DNA from: JAKVAV01 sp047632755
GTDB lineage: Bacteria; Bacteroidota; Bacteroidia; Flavobacteriales_D; Cryomorphaceae
NCBI GenBank assembly: GCA_047632755.1
Contig: JBLIDT010000004.1
Coordinates: 1 to 64,000 of the forward strand
DNA length: 64,000 nt
Direction of reading: 5' to 3'
Shown piece by piece: positions 50,179-58,455 of the stretch. The notes under the pieces were generated by a model, which worked only from the letters and a program-made list of their open reading frames with translations, searched no databases and was not told the DNA's origin. A program made the translations under genes and the position numbers. How positions within the stretch are numbered: position 1 is the first letter of the stretch; each line of letters begins with the position of its first letter.

Positions 50179-51653
50179 GGGAGTTGATCTTCTTGATTTT
50201 ATTGCTTATAGGATTCGGAGTTAGCGCTCAGAATACTGTGCCCGACAGCTTGATGGTGGAGATGGACGACTATGAATACGCTCAGCCTCCAAACACAATG
50301 CTGGGTATGCTTACGGACTCTATTCTCGATTATGAGGAGTTTATTTACTGGGTGCGCATGAACCACCCAGTTGCCGAGATTGCCGATTTGGAAATTGAGC
50401 TGGCTCGGAGTGAGTTGCGTATGTCGAGAGGTGGATTTGATCCATTGCTTTATGGGAATTACCGTACGAAGGACTTCCAACAGACAGAATACTACGATGC
50501 GCTTCAGGCAGGCATTGAAATCCCAACTTGGATGGGTATCTCCGTTCAGGCAGGGTATGAAGACAATCAGGGAGCATTCCTTAACCCCGAAGCCACCGTT
50601 CCTCAAAGTGGATTGATCAATGCGGGAATCTCGGCACAGTTGGGTTCTGGGTTATTGATGGACGACAGGAGAGCGGCGTTGCGTCAAGCGCAAATTGGGA
50701 TTGAGGCAGGCGAAAACCAGCGACAGCTTATTTCCAATCAGCTCTACTTTGAAGCCACTGCGGCATACTTCAATTGGTCTTTTGCCCAGCAATCGCTTTC
50801 GGTGGCAGAAGAGGCACTCGACTTGGCAAATGTGAGATACCTCGGTGTCAGAGAAAGCTACTTTCTTGGAGATGTTCCCGCTATTGATACTGTCGAGGCA
50901 TACACTCAGGTGCTCACCCGGTTATTCAATTTGCGCGAGTCTCAAAATTTTTATGTGGAGGCGATCAATTTGACCTCTGCGTACATTTGGAGTGCTGACG
51001 GGAATCCTGTTTTGTTGCCACCATTTATGCGACCTGTTTGGGCGGGAGATTTGTCTTCTGATGGTATTTTTGTGCCGATTTCAATTGATATTACTCACCC
51101 AGATCTCTTGAAGCTTCTTTTCAAAGGACAGATTTTAGGAATCGACCGCAGGCTTGCTGCTGAATACCTTCGGCCAAAAATTGAATTGAAATACAATTTC
51201 CTGACAGAAAATGTGCTACCTCCTCCCGCGAATGACTTTTTTCAAGACAATGCCTTCTTTCAGGAGAACTACAATTTTGGAGCGAAGGTCACATTTCCTC
51301 TTTTCTTAAGAGAAGCCAGGGGAAAGGTGGGCATGACCAAAATCAAAATCGATATGGTAGAGCGCGAGGTTGAGAATAAGCGTGCTCTACTTGACGCTAA
51401 GTTAGCTACAAGTCTAGTGAAGCTTCAGAACCTGCGTGAACAGATTAACATCTTTGAACAGAACGTTGAGTTGTTTCAAATACTTTTGAATGGCGAGCGC
51501 GAGCTTTTCAGAATAGGGGAGAGTAGTTTATTTTTGATCAATGCTCGGGAAACGAAGTTGATAGAGTCCAGAGTGAAGTATTTTGAGCTTGTTGCTAAGG
51601 AAAAGATTCTATTGTCTGAGGTGAGAACGATCGGCGGATTGGGCTTTCCCTAG
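50175..51653 (+). CDS. TolC-family outer-membrane efflux protein
   Basis: 492 aa with a signal peptide (MRELIFLILLLIGFGVSAQ). Two OEP repeats: the first with HPVAEIADLEIELARSELRMSRGGFDPLLYGNYR and the second with FPLFLREARGKVGMTKIKIDMVEREV, the typical leading and repeated helical motifs of TolC. Long helices flank short strand regions. It forms the outer-membrane duct for the TetR-ABC-HlyD operon, of which it is the last gene. About 65 bp follow before tRNA-His. Confidence 0.9.
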   Translation: MRELIFLILLLIGFGVSAQNTVPDSLMVEMDDYEYAQPPNTMLGMLTDSILDYEEFIYWVRMNHPVAEIADLEIELARSELRMSRGGFDPLLYGNYRTKDFQQTEYYDALQAGIEIPTWMGISVQAGYEDNQGAFLNPEATVPQSGLINAGISAQLGSGLLMDDRRAALRQAQIGIEAGENQRQLISNQLYFEATAAYFNWSFAQQSLSVAEEALDLANVRYLGVRESYFLGDVPAIDTVEAYTQVLTRLFNLRESQNFYVEAINLTSAYIWSADGNPVLLPPFMRPVWAGDLSSDGIFVPISIDITHPDLLKLLFKGQILGIDRRLAAEYLRPKIELKYNFLTENVLPPPANDFFQDNAFFQENYNFGAKVTFPLFLREARGKVGMTKIKIDMVEREVENKRALLDAKLATSLVKLQNLREQINIFEQNVELFQILLNGERELFRIGESSLFLINARETKLIESRVKYFELVAKEKILLSEVRTIGGLGFP

Positions 51654-51694
51654 AATAAAAGCGAATTAAGATTCTCTGAGAAGGGGAAAATCCT

Positions 51695-51702
51695 TACTTT
51701 TG
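51695..51702 (+). promoter_or_regulatory. -7 element of tRNA-His (TACTTTTG)
   Basis: Exact TAnnTTTG match ending 16 bp before the tRNA. The only -33-like triplet is a weak CTG (51676-51678), 16 bp upstream. Confidence 0.5.
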
Positions 51703-51717
51703 CGCCTTATTACTTAC

Positions 51718-51792
51718 GGTGGTTGTAGCTCAGTTGGTTAGAGCGCTGGTTTGTGGTGCCGGAAGTCGCGGGTTCGAGTCCCGTCTTCCACC
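51718..51792 (+). tRNA. tRNA-His (anticodon GTG), acceptor stem with tandem U-U mismatches
   Basis: Includes the extra 5' G (G-1, 51718) and discriminator C73 typical of tRNA-His. D-arm GCTCAGTTGGTTAGAGC, anticodon loop TTGTGGT, T-arm GCGGG-TTCGAGT-CCCGT. In the acceptor stem GTGGTTG faces CTTCCAC, so positions 5-68 and 6-67 are U-U mismatches; the anticodon stem also has two G-U pairs. CCA is not encoded. Identity is clear, but the acceptor stem is unusual. Confidence 0.88.
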
Positions 51793-51803
51793 CAAAGCTT
51801 GAT

Positions 51804-51832
51804 AAAAGCCGCACGAGAGTGCGGCTTTTTTT
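51804..51832 (+). terminator. Intrinsic terminator after tRNA-His
   Basis: 7-bp stem GCCGCAC / GTGCGGC (extended by A-T pairs) with a GAGA loop, followed by a run of T. Confidence 0.9.
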
Positions 51833-52207
51833 ATGCTTTCAAGCTCTTCCTTCAGGGAAGTCTCGCAGGGGGAGAGTTTCAGACAGACCACCACTAGATG
51901 GGGTGGCAAAAAAGAGAAGTCATTTGTGAGAGTGTTTCCATCGAAAACTTTCTTATTTGTACCTGAAACGTACTTTCTGCTAGAGCATTTAGGGCTCCTC
52001 GTTTACTCCATTAATTGGGTCAAGTCAACTCTTACTCTACCTCAATTTTATGTATTTTCGGTTTCTGATTTTGAATGTTCTCTGTTGCGAAAAGAATAAG
52101 TCAAAATCTGTTTAGCCTAAATGTTTAGTTTGTTTAATGTTTAACCGAAGAAAGGAGCCCAGCCAGGCTCCTTTCTTTATTTAAGTCAATACTTGATTTA
52201 GAACTTT
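51833..52207. other. Intergenic interval with no convincing gene
   Basis: An 88-codon plus-strand frame (51833-52099) starts inside the tRNA terminator region, lacks a promoter and has no recognisable domain, so I do not call it. The right part holds four TGTTTA hexamers (52109, 52122, 52131, 52138) and then the 12-bp hairpin at 52148-52177. Confidence 0.5.
52148..52177. terminator. Hairpin next to the uspA stop (possible terminator)
   Basis: 12-bp perfect stem AAGAAAGGAGCC / GGCTCCTTTCTT with a 6-nt loop, about 30 bp past the stop of the minus-strand UspA gene. The plus strand is followed by TATTT; the minus strand has no T run. Direction is therefore uncertain. Confidence 0.5.
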
Positions 52208-53023
52208 CTAGCCGTTTAGAACTAGAATGGGAAGAGAGGCGTTGTTGATAATTTGCCGACTAACGGAGCTGTGCCAAATGCTTTCGAAGAATCCATAGTC
52301 GTGTCGAACTACGACTAGTAAAGAAGGGTTCTCTTTCTTAATGGTTTCTTCAATTCCTGCGGGTATATTTTCATTGTATGTGAAAGAAAACGTTGGGTTC
52401 ACATCGGTAAAAAACTTCTCGACCTGATTTTTGTAGCCTGCTTCGTCGGGTTGTTCGTCAGATTTTCTAACATGAAGAAATTTGACTCTAGCTCTGGTTA
52501 TGTTTGCTAGTTTCGCAACAAATTCCATGCATCCTGCATCTTCCATTACTTTCATATCCGTTGAGAAGAGAATGCTCTCAATATCCTTGTAAGGGCGTTC
52601 GACAGGAATGGCCAAGAGGGGCACATTTACATTACGCGCTGCAGCGGCCGTATTGCTCCCTAACCATTTTTCAGTAATTCCGCTAGCTCCTTGAGTCCCC
52701 ATTAGTACAACGCTAACGTTCTCCTCGTTTGCTTTACGATTTATTACATCTACCACAGATCCATATGCTGTATGGTAAGTGATTTCTGTGTTTTGCGCAA
52801 TTTCTAAGATTTGAACGCGCTTCTTCAAACCCTCCATTTCTTCTTCCGCGTTCTTTTTGAGAATATCTGTGATATCTACCATCACATTAGTTCCTGCTGC
52901 AGGCATGCTATATGCATGAATAATTTCTATGGAATTGTCCAAGATGCTGGCAGCATAAATGGCGTGAATTAGCGCGTTAAACGCTCCCTCGGAAAAATCG
53001 GTTGGCACGAGTATTTTTTTCAT
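52208..53023 (-). CDS. Universal stress protein with two UspA domains
   Basis: 271 aa from ATG 53023 (MKKILVPTDFSEGAFNAL); an in-frame upstream extension lacks family character. The first UspA domain (about 1-140) includes VSVVLMGTQGASGITEKWLGSNTAAAARNVNVPLLAIP, the ATP-binding G-2x-G-9x-GS motif. The second (about 146-271) is more divergent (LLVVVRHDYGFFESIWHSSVSRQIINNASLPILVL). Stress-associated cytoplasmic protein. It has a good promoter (53050-53080) and is monocistronic. Confidence 0.9.
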   Translation of the reverse strand: MKKILVPTDFSEGAFNALIHAIYAASILDNSIEIIHAYSMPAAGTNVMVDITDILKKNAEEEMEGLKKRVQILEIAQNTEITYHTAYGSVVDVINRKANEENVSVVLMGTQGASGITEKWLGSNTAAAARNVNVPLLAIPVERPYKDIESILFSTDMKVMEDAGCMEFVAKLANITRARVKFLHVRKSDEQPDEAGYKNQVEKFFTDVNPTFSFTYNENIPAGIEETIKKENPSLLVVVRHDYGFFESIWHSSVSRQIINNASLPILVLNG

Positions 53024-53049
53024 GATGGCGGTTGTAATTGGGTGTACTC

Positions 53050-53080
53050 CAAATATACTTTGGCCTCTTCGATTGGGCAA
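53050..53080 (-). promoter_or_regulatory. Promoter of the UspA gene (TTG-N20-TATATTTG)
   Basis: TATATTTG occupies 53057-53050 on the minus strand and TTG lies 20 bp upstream at 53080-53078. The -7 box ends 27 nt before the start codon. Confidence 0.65.
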
Positions 53081-53091
53081 TAAAAACCGTA

Positions 53092-53122
53092 AAAAGAAAA
53101 ACCACTGATTTCTCAGTGGTTT
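53092..53122 (-). terminator. Intrinsic terminator after gltA
   Basis: 10-bp stem on the minus strand (AAACCACTGA / TCAGTGGTTT) with a 4-nt loop, followed by a TTTCTTTTT tract. It lies 27 bp past the gltA stop. Confidence 0.85.
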
Positions 53123-53148
53123 AGAATATGAGTTGCGGTTATAAACTG

Positions 53149-54438
53149 CTATCTCTTGTCAATTGAAACGTAGTCTCTTTTAGTAGCTCCTACGTATATT
53201 TGACGAGGTCTGCCGATTGGCTCTTTGTTTTCCACCATTTCTTTCCATTGGGCGATCCACCCTGGTAGTCGTCCAATTGCAAACAGAACGGTGAACATTT
53301 CAGTAGGAATTCCAATAGCTCTGTATATGATACCAGAATAGAAATCAACATTTGGATAAAGCCCTCTTTCTATGAAGTACTCATCTTTCAGAGCTACTTC
53401 TTCAAGTTTCTTGGCGATTTCGAGTGCTTGATCGTTTACACCTAATTTCTCCAAAACATCATCCGCTGCCTTTTTGATAATTTTCGCTCGAGGATCAAAG
53501 TTCTTGTAAACACGGTGTCCGAATCCCATCATTCGAAATTCACTGTTTTTGTCTTTTGCTTTATCAATCCATTTTTGAAGGTTTCCACCATCGGCCTGGA
53601 TCATCTCGATCATTTCAATAACTGCCTGATTGGCTCCACCATGCAATGGGCCCCACAATGCGGAAACTCCTGCGGAGATGGACGAGTAAATACTGGCTTG
53701 AGAAGAGCCAACAATACGCACTGTGCTGGCGCTGCAATTTTGTTCGTGATCGGCGTGAAGGATAAGTAGCTTGTTGAGGGCATCCACTATTACTGGGTCT
53801 TGCTCATACTTCTCGCTGGGAACAGCAAACATCATGTAAAGGAAGTTCTCTACATAGCTGAGGCTATTATCAGGGTAAATATATGGCTGACCCATATTTG
53901 ATTTGTAAGACAGTGCCGCAAGGGTTGGAATCTTAGCAATTAATCTCTCAATTGTTAAGTTCACGTCCGCTTTGGAGCGGTTTGGCTTTTGCGAATTTGG
54001 ATAGAATGTGCTTAATGAAGATACCATTGAAGACAAAATACCCATTGGGTGAGCATTTGATGGGAATGCCTCGTAGAATCGCTTCATGTCTTCATGAATC
54101 AACGTGTGTTTCGTGACATTTCCAGCAAATTGATTCATTTGATCTCCCGTTGGCAATTCCCCATTAATGAGAAGATATGCCACTTCAAGGAAATCTGATT
54201 TTTCCGCTAACTGTTCTATGGGGTAACCGCGATACCTCAAGATTCCCTTTTCGCCATCCAAAAACGTAATGGCAGATTTGGTTGACCCAGTATTTTTAAA
54301 ACCTGGATCGATGGTAATTAGGCCACCAGATTGGGCTCTTAATTTGGAAATATCAATAGCTACTTCATTCTCAGTCCCTCGAATTAGAGGTAGTTCATAC
54401 GTTTTATTATCAACGATGATCTTCGCGGTATCACTCAT
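53149..54438 (-). CDS. gltA: Citrate synthase
   Basis: 429-aa type II (hexameric-type length) citrate synthase, first step of the TCA cycle. The N-terminal beta-strand domain (about 1-55) precedes TIDPGFKNTGSTKSAITFLDG. Catalytic blocks are HADHEQNCS, WGPLHGGANQAV (active-site His), GFGHRVYKNFDPRA (second His) and NVDFYSGI (Asp). Monocistronic with a terminator; the upstream sequence has a near-consensus TATCTTTC but no perfect -7 box. Confidence 0.96.
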   Translation of the reverse strand: MSDTAKIIVDNKTYELPLIRGTENEVAIDISKLRAQSGGLITIDPGFKNTGSTKSAITFLDGEKGILRYRGYPIEQLAEKSDFLEVAYLLINGELPTGDQMNQFAGNVTKHTLIHEDMKRFYEAFPSNAHPMGILSSMVSSLSTFYPNSQKPNRSKADVNLTIERLIAKIPTLAALSYKSNMGQPYIYPDNSLSYVENFLYMMFAVPSEKYEQDPVIVDALNKLLILHADHEQNCSASTVRIVGSSQASIYSSISAGVSALWGPLHGGANQAVIEMIEMIQADGGNLQKWIDKAKDKNSEFRMMGFGHRVYKNFDPRAKIIKKAADDVLEKLGVNDQALEIAKKLEEVALKDEYFIERGLYPNVDFYSGIIYRAIGIPTEMFTVLFAIGRLPGWIAQWKEMVENKEPIGRPRQIYVGATKRDYVSIDKR

Positions 54439-54568
54439 TTTATAGATTGTCTTTTATGGATTAAGAAATGGTTTCGAAAGATACGTGAAAACAGCGTTAC
54501 CGAGGCATTCTTTTCCGGGTTGCACTCTTTTAGATTCAATTTCGTTGAAAACAGATTATCCACTTTTT

Positions 54569-55105
54569 CTAGTTGCTGGAAGTATATTCTTGAAAGGTTT
54601 GAGTCTTGTAAGCCTCTTCGGCAATGAAAGAAAGAATGGGCATTATTTGAGGGGTTTTTTGAAAACCTTGAACGGGTGTAACAATTTGGAAGTCCTCATT
54701 CATGTAAACAATAGTTGGGTAGGCTATTCTTCCGTTCACTGGAGCTATCGCTCGGGTTAAGTCGTGTGTGCTGTTTCGACCTGCTTTATCCGGATTGTAA
54801 CCTTCATTTTTGAATGCAGATCCCTTGAATTCTACTGTTTCAGGACCTTCTGCATCAAACTTGATGGCATAGTAGTTTTTATTGATGTACTCAACCACTG
54901 TAGAATCTTGAAAAGTGGTCTTGTTCATCATTTTACAAGGTCCACACCATTTGGTATATACATCTACCAAGACTTTTCTTGGCTCCTCAGTCATTCTTTT
55001 TTCAGCTTCTTCAAAACTGATCCAGTCAATATGTGGCTTGTTCTCTTGAGCAATCAACGATGAAGTAGAAAGAGTCAAGAGAGCGAGAAGGATTAAATTT
55101 TTCAT
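54569..55105 (-). CDS. Secreted thioredoxin-family protein
   Basis: 178 aa with a signal peptide (MKNLILLALLTLSTSSLIAQ). The thioredoxin domain has VLVDVYTKWCGPCKMMNKTTF with the canonical WCGPC redox motif (Cys about 54 and 57) and a cis-Pro segment RIAYPTIVYMNEDF. A 25-residue insertion between them (GPETVEFKGSAFKNEGYNPDKAGRNS) is unlike simple thioredoxins and resembles DUF255/thioredoxin_7-type proteins. Periplasmic thiol-disulfide exchange is likely. A -7 box precedes it. Confidence 0.9.
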   Translation of the reverse strand: MKNLILLALLTLSTSSLIAQENKPHIDWISFEEAEKRMTEEPRKVLVDVYTKWCGPCKMMNKTTFQDSTVVEYINKNYYAIKFDAEGPETVEFKGSAFKNEGYNPDKAGRNSTHDLTRAIAPVNGRIAYPTIVYMNEDFQIVTPVQGFQKTPQIMPILSFIAEEAYKTQTFQEYTSSN

Positions 55106-55139
55106 GCCAAATAATCTTTTTATAAAGTTCGTGTGTTAT

Positions 55140-55147
55140 CAAAGATA
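55140..55147 (-). promoter_or_regulatory. -7 element of the secreted thioredoxin gene (TATCTTTG)
   Basis: Exact TAnnTTTG match, its last base 35 nt before the ATG at 55105. No -33 TTG is recognisable. Confidence 0.5.
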
Positions 55148-55184
55148 ATGCCTTAAAATAAAAGTTTGCTCTTCATCGTTTCTT

Positions 55185-56936
55185 TCACCTTACACCACCC
55201 ATCAGTTTTTCTATGGCAGGCTTAAAGAGAATGGAAACAAGGGCTGCTCCGAAGGAGACTATGGCTAAGAGCCAAAAGAAATAGCTAATTCCTTCCTCTT
55301 CAGCAACTCGATCAATGCTTTCCCCAAATTTACCTGCAGCTTTCATCCCGATAGCTACAGCCAAATTCCATACACCGAACATAAAGGCGAGCATGCGCAC
55401 AGGGACTAACTTGCTGACATAAGACAAACCTACAGGAGCAATACACAATTCGCCCATGGTGTGGAAGAAGTAAACCAGAATCAACCATATCATACTCACC
55501 GTGGCGGTGGACACTCCTGGTTCAATATCTCGGCTACCGAAAGCCACGACTGCCATACCGATACCTAGAAGTGCTAACCCGATTCCATATTTGGCATTTG
55601 CCGAAGGATTGTATTTGCTTTCCCACCACTTTGAAAAGAGAGGGGCCAGCGAAATTATAAAAAGAGAATTCAAGGTGGCGAACCAAGAAGCGGGAACTTC
55701 TAAGCTTTCTTGAGAGTATTGGTCCTGAATTTTCCAAATAGAAATAATCCAAATGATCACAAAACTCAGCGCAAGTATGACATTTGAGACTGTGTATTTT
55801 TTAAATGTTTGCTTAAAAAGCAATACCAATACCCAGGTTACTACACCTAAAGGAACAAGGGTCATTAAGGTATCAACCACTTTGAAAATAGCACCTGAAC
55901 TCCCTGTCAGAACCCGGTTCGTATAATCTCTTGCGAAAATGGTGAGCGTTCCTGGAGATTGCTCGAAAATAGCCCAGAAAAAGATGGTCAGAAAAGCAAA
56001 GAAACCAACAGCCATCAGCTTTTGTCCAGTTTCTTTTGAATATTGGGTAAGGCGATAGATGACTAAACCAATGAAAAGTGCCAAGGCTAAAATAATGGTG
56101 AAATTATTGCCCGACAACCCAAGAAATGTAAAGTCGAAAATATCGATTGCTCCTTCTGTGATAATCTTGATGGGTTCGAAAATAATCCAAACCAAACCTA
56201 AAACGGTCATCACTAAAATGAAGAACAATTGAACTTTGGTGAAGGGAACTATTTTATCTGTTTCAGTCCTGGCAGCTTCTTCCTGATCTGCCTTCACGGG
56301 CTTCAATCCAATGTCCCCAAAAATATTCTGGGCAAACCAAAACTGGAGTAATCCGAAGAACATGAAAACACCTGCAAGGCCGAACCCATAACTCCAACCT
56401 ACCTTTTCGCCTAAGTAACCGCAAAGTAAAATCCCAAAGAAAGCACCTGCATTTACACCCATGTAGAATATGGTGTATGCGCCATCTTTTTTCTCAACCC
56501 TATCCTTGTAAATCTCGGAGATTATGGAAGTAATGTTCGGTTTGAAGAAACCATTTCCAAAAACAAGAAACGCAAGTCCAAGGTATATGAAGAAAGGTGA
56601 TTCGAGTGCCATTGATCCATGGCCTATGGTCATCAGAAGGGCTCCAATAAAAACTGCCCAGCGATATCCAATTTTTTTATCAGCCAAGTAGCCCCCAAGA
56701 AGAGTGGATAGATAGACCAAACCCACGTAAGACCCAAACAAGGCCATGGCATGCTCCCTCGGCCATTCCCATCCGCCTTCAAAGAGTGAGGCGGTGAAAA
56801 ACAGAACCAGTAAAGCTCTCATTCCATAAAAGGAGAACCTTTCCCACATCTCTGTGAAGAACAAGACAAAGAGGCTGGATGGATGCCCCAGTACTTTGGA
56901 CTGGAAAAATTGATCGGTTGAGTTCGTGGTTTCCAT
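55185..56936 (-). CDS. POT family proton-dependent oligopeptide transporter (long form)
   Basis: 583 aa, about 14 membrane segments. N-terminal EMWERFSFYGMRALLVLFF is the POT ExxERF motif used in proton coupling; GNGFFKPNITSIISEIY and YTIFYMGVNAGAFFG follow in the family order. C-terminal TMGELCIAPVGLSYVSKLVPVRMLAFMFG. It imports di- and tripeptides across the inner membrane. A second POT gene ends about 103 bp upstream on the same strand, and DPP-IV precedes that. About 110 residues longer than its neighbour, with two extra central helices. Confidence 0.93.
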   Translation of the reverse strand: METTNSTDQFFQSKVLGHPSSLFVLFFTEMWERFSFYGMRALLVLFFTASLFEGGWEWPREHAMALFGSYVGLVYLSTLLGGYLADKKIGYRWAVFIGALLMTIGHGSMALESPFFIYLGLAFLVFGNGFFKPNITSIISEIYKDRVEKKDGAYTIFYMGVNAGAFFGILLCGYLGEKVGWSYGFGLAGVFMFFGLLQFWFAQNIFGDIGLKPVKADQEEAARTETDKIVPFTKVQLFFILVMTVLGLVWIIFEPIKIITEGAIDIFDFTFLGLSGNNFTIILALALFIGLVIYRLTQYSKETGQKLMAVGFFAFLTIFFWAIFEQSPGTLTIFARDYTNRVLTGSSGAIFKVVDTLMTLVPLGVVTWVLVLLFKQTFKKYTVSNVILALSFVIIWIISIWKIQDQYSQESLEVPASWFATLNSLFIISLAPLFSKWWESKYNPSANAKYGIGLALLGIGMAVVAFGSRDIEPGVSTATVSMIWLILVYFFHTMGELCIAPVGLSYVSKLVPVRMLAFMFGVWNLAVAIGMKAAGKFGESIDRVAEEEGISYFFWLLAIVSFGAALVSILFKPAIEKLMGGVR

Positions 56937-57039
56937 AGGGTGTGTTTAGCTGAATTCTAGCTTATACCCTTTTTTCTCCACTTTAATATCCTCATCTTCA
57001 AGAAAGGGGTGTATCGGTCTTACTTAAGTTTTTTCGAGT

Positions 57040-58449
57040 TTAGTCTTGAAGTTTTTGGTCGCCCAACTCAAAATTCTCTTGTTCATAATTGTCAGAGTCT
57101 GGTCGATCTTCTGCCCCGTGAGTAAGCCGTTTCAACGGTTTCAAAATAGCTATAACCAATAGACCAATCAACGTGCAGAAAATGGCAATACCCGTAAAGA
57201 TCTCAAGTTCACCAGCCGATGTCGACCATTCTCCCAATAATCCAGCAACCTTGTTGCCCAAACCAGTCGCGGCGAAGTATGCACCCATCATAAAAGAAGC
57301 ATACTTCAGCGGCGCCAATTTGGTGATAAAGGAAAGTGCTACAGGAGATGCGCAAAGCTCCCCGATTGTATGGAAGAGGTAAGCGAGTACCAGCCAGTAC
57401 ATGGCTGATGATCCTTCGGCTTCAAACTGAAGCGAAGCTGCCGACATGAATAAAAACCCCCAGCCCATAATAATCACTCCAATTCCCATCTTGAAAAGGG
57501 AAGATGCTTCTTTTCCCTTATGCTGCCACCAAATCCAGAAGGAAGCAATAGGAACACCTAGCGTGATAATGAAGAATGCATTCACCGATTGAAACCACGA
57601 AGCTGGAACAGTAAAATCGAGAAAGCCGATAAAGAGGTCGGTTTTTTGTGCGGTGTAGATATTCAGTAAACCACCTGCCTGTTCAAATGAGCCCCAGAAA
57701 ACAATGATTAAGGCGAATGAAATTAACATCACTTTCATTCTGTCTCTTTCAACAGTGTTCAGAGGCTTATTTCTAGCTTCAAGCTCCACGGGAGATAGAT
57801 CTGTAGTGGATTCTCCCACTCCTTTCAAGAATTTTTGGCCCCACATAAAGACCGCCTGGCCGAGTAGCATACCTATGCCTGCAAGACCAAATCCGTAATG
57901 CCAACCGTGGTTTTCACCGATGTAGCCTACGATCAAAGCCGAAAGAAATGCCCCGATGTTTATTCCAATATAAAAGATAGTAAAGCCTTTATCTCTGCGT
58001 TCATCTCCAGCGGGGTAAAGTCCACCCACCATCGTAGAGATATTTGGCTTCAATCCACCTACACCTAGAACGATAAGTGCCAGACCAGCATAGAATGCAT
58101 ATATGTGATCAACGGCGAGAATTCCGTGACCTGCACAGAGCAACAGACCTCCAATAAGAACGGTTCTTTTTTGTCCCCAAAAACGGTCGGCAAGCCACCC
58201 TCCTGGAATGGACATCACATAAACGAGCATTGTATACCATCCGTAAAGTACCAATGCATCGCTTTCCTCCCAGCCGTAACCAGGGTTGTCGCCAGTAGCA
58301 GTAGAAATTAAGTAAAGCACCAAAATAGCGCGCATTCCGTAGTACGAAAAACGCTCCCAAAGTTCGGTGAAGAATAAGATGTAGAGTCCTTTTGGGTGCC
58401 CCCACAACTCTTCTCTTTCTATTGTTGTGCTGTTTAAGTTATTGTCCAT
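57040..58449 (-). CDS. POT family proton-dependent oligopeptide transporter (short form)
   Basis: 469 aa, 12-14 membrane segments. ELWERFSYYGMRAILVLYL (ExxERF motif), GVGGLKPNISTMVGGLYP, FTIFYIGINIGAFLS and TIGELCASPVALSFITKLAPLKYASFMMG are all present. It starts 6 bp after the DPP-IV stop, so peptidase and transporter are coupled. It is distinct from the next POT protein in sequence and length, arguing for old rather than recent duplication. Confidence 0.94.
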   Translation of the reverse strand: MDNNLNSTTIEREELWGHPKGLYILFFTELWERFSYYGMRAILVLYLISTATGDNPGYGWEESDALVLYGWYTMLVYVMSIPGGWLADRFWGQKRTVLIGGLLLCAGHGILAVDHIYAFYAGLALIVLGVGGLKPNISTMVGGLYPAGDERRDKGFTIFYIGINIGAFLSALIVGYIGENHGWHYGFGLAGIGMLLGQAVFMWGQKFLKGVGESTTDLSPVELEARNKPLNTVERDRMKVMLISFALIIVFWGSFEQAGGLLNIYTAQKTDLFIGFLDFTVPASWFQSVNAFFIITLGVPIASFWIWWQHKGKEASSLFKMGIGVIIMGWGFLFMSAASLQFEAEGSSAMYWLVLAYLFHTIGELCASPVALSFITKLAPLKYASFMMGAYFAATGLGNKVAGLLGEWSTSAGELEIFTGIAIFCTLIGLLVIAILKPLKRLTHGAEDRPDSDNYEQENFELGDQKLQD

Positions 58450-58455
58450 TGCTGC

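Noticed and set aside
51833..52099. 88-codon plus-strand frame after tRNA-His
   Set aside because: Starts right at the tRNA terminator, no promoter box, no recognisable domain, Ser/Phe/Lys-rich composition like non-coding DNA.
52109..52143. Four TGTTTA hexamers at 52109, 52122, 52131 and 52138
   Set aside because: Irregular spacing (13, 9, 7 bp) in AT-rich sequence; too weak for a regulatory or CRISPR-like repeat.
56941..56980. Plus-strand hairpin followed by six T residues upstream of the long POT gene
   Set aside because: No plus-strand gene precedes it, the stem needs a 3-nt bulge and G-U pairs, and on the minus strand those become mismatches.
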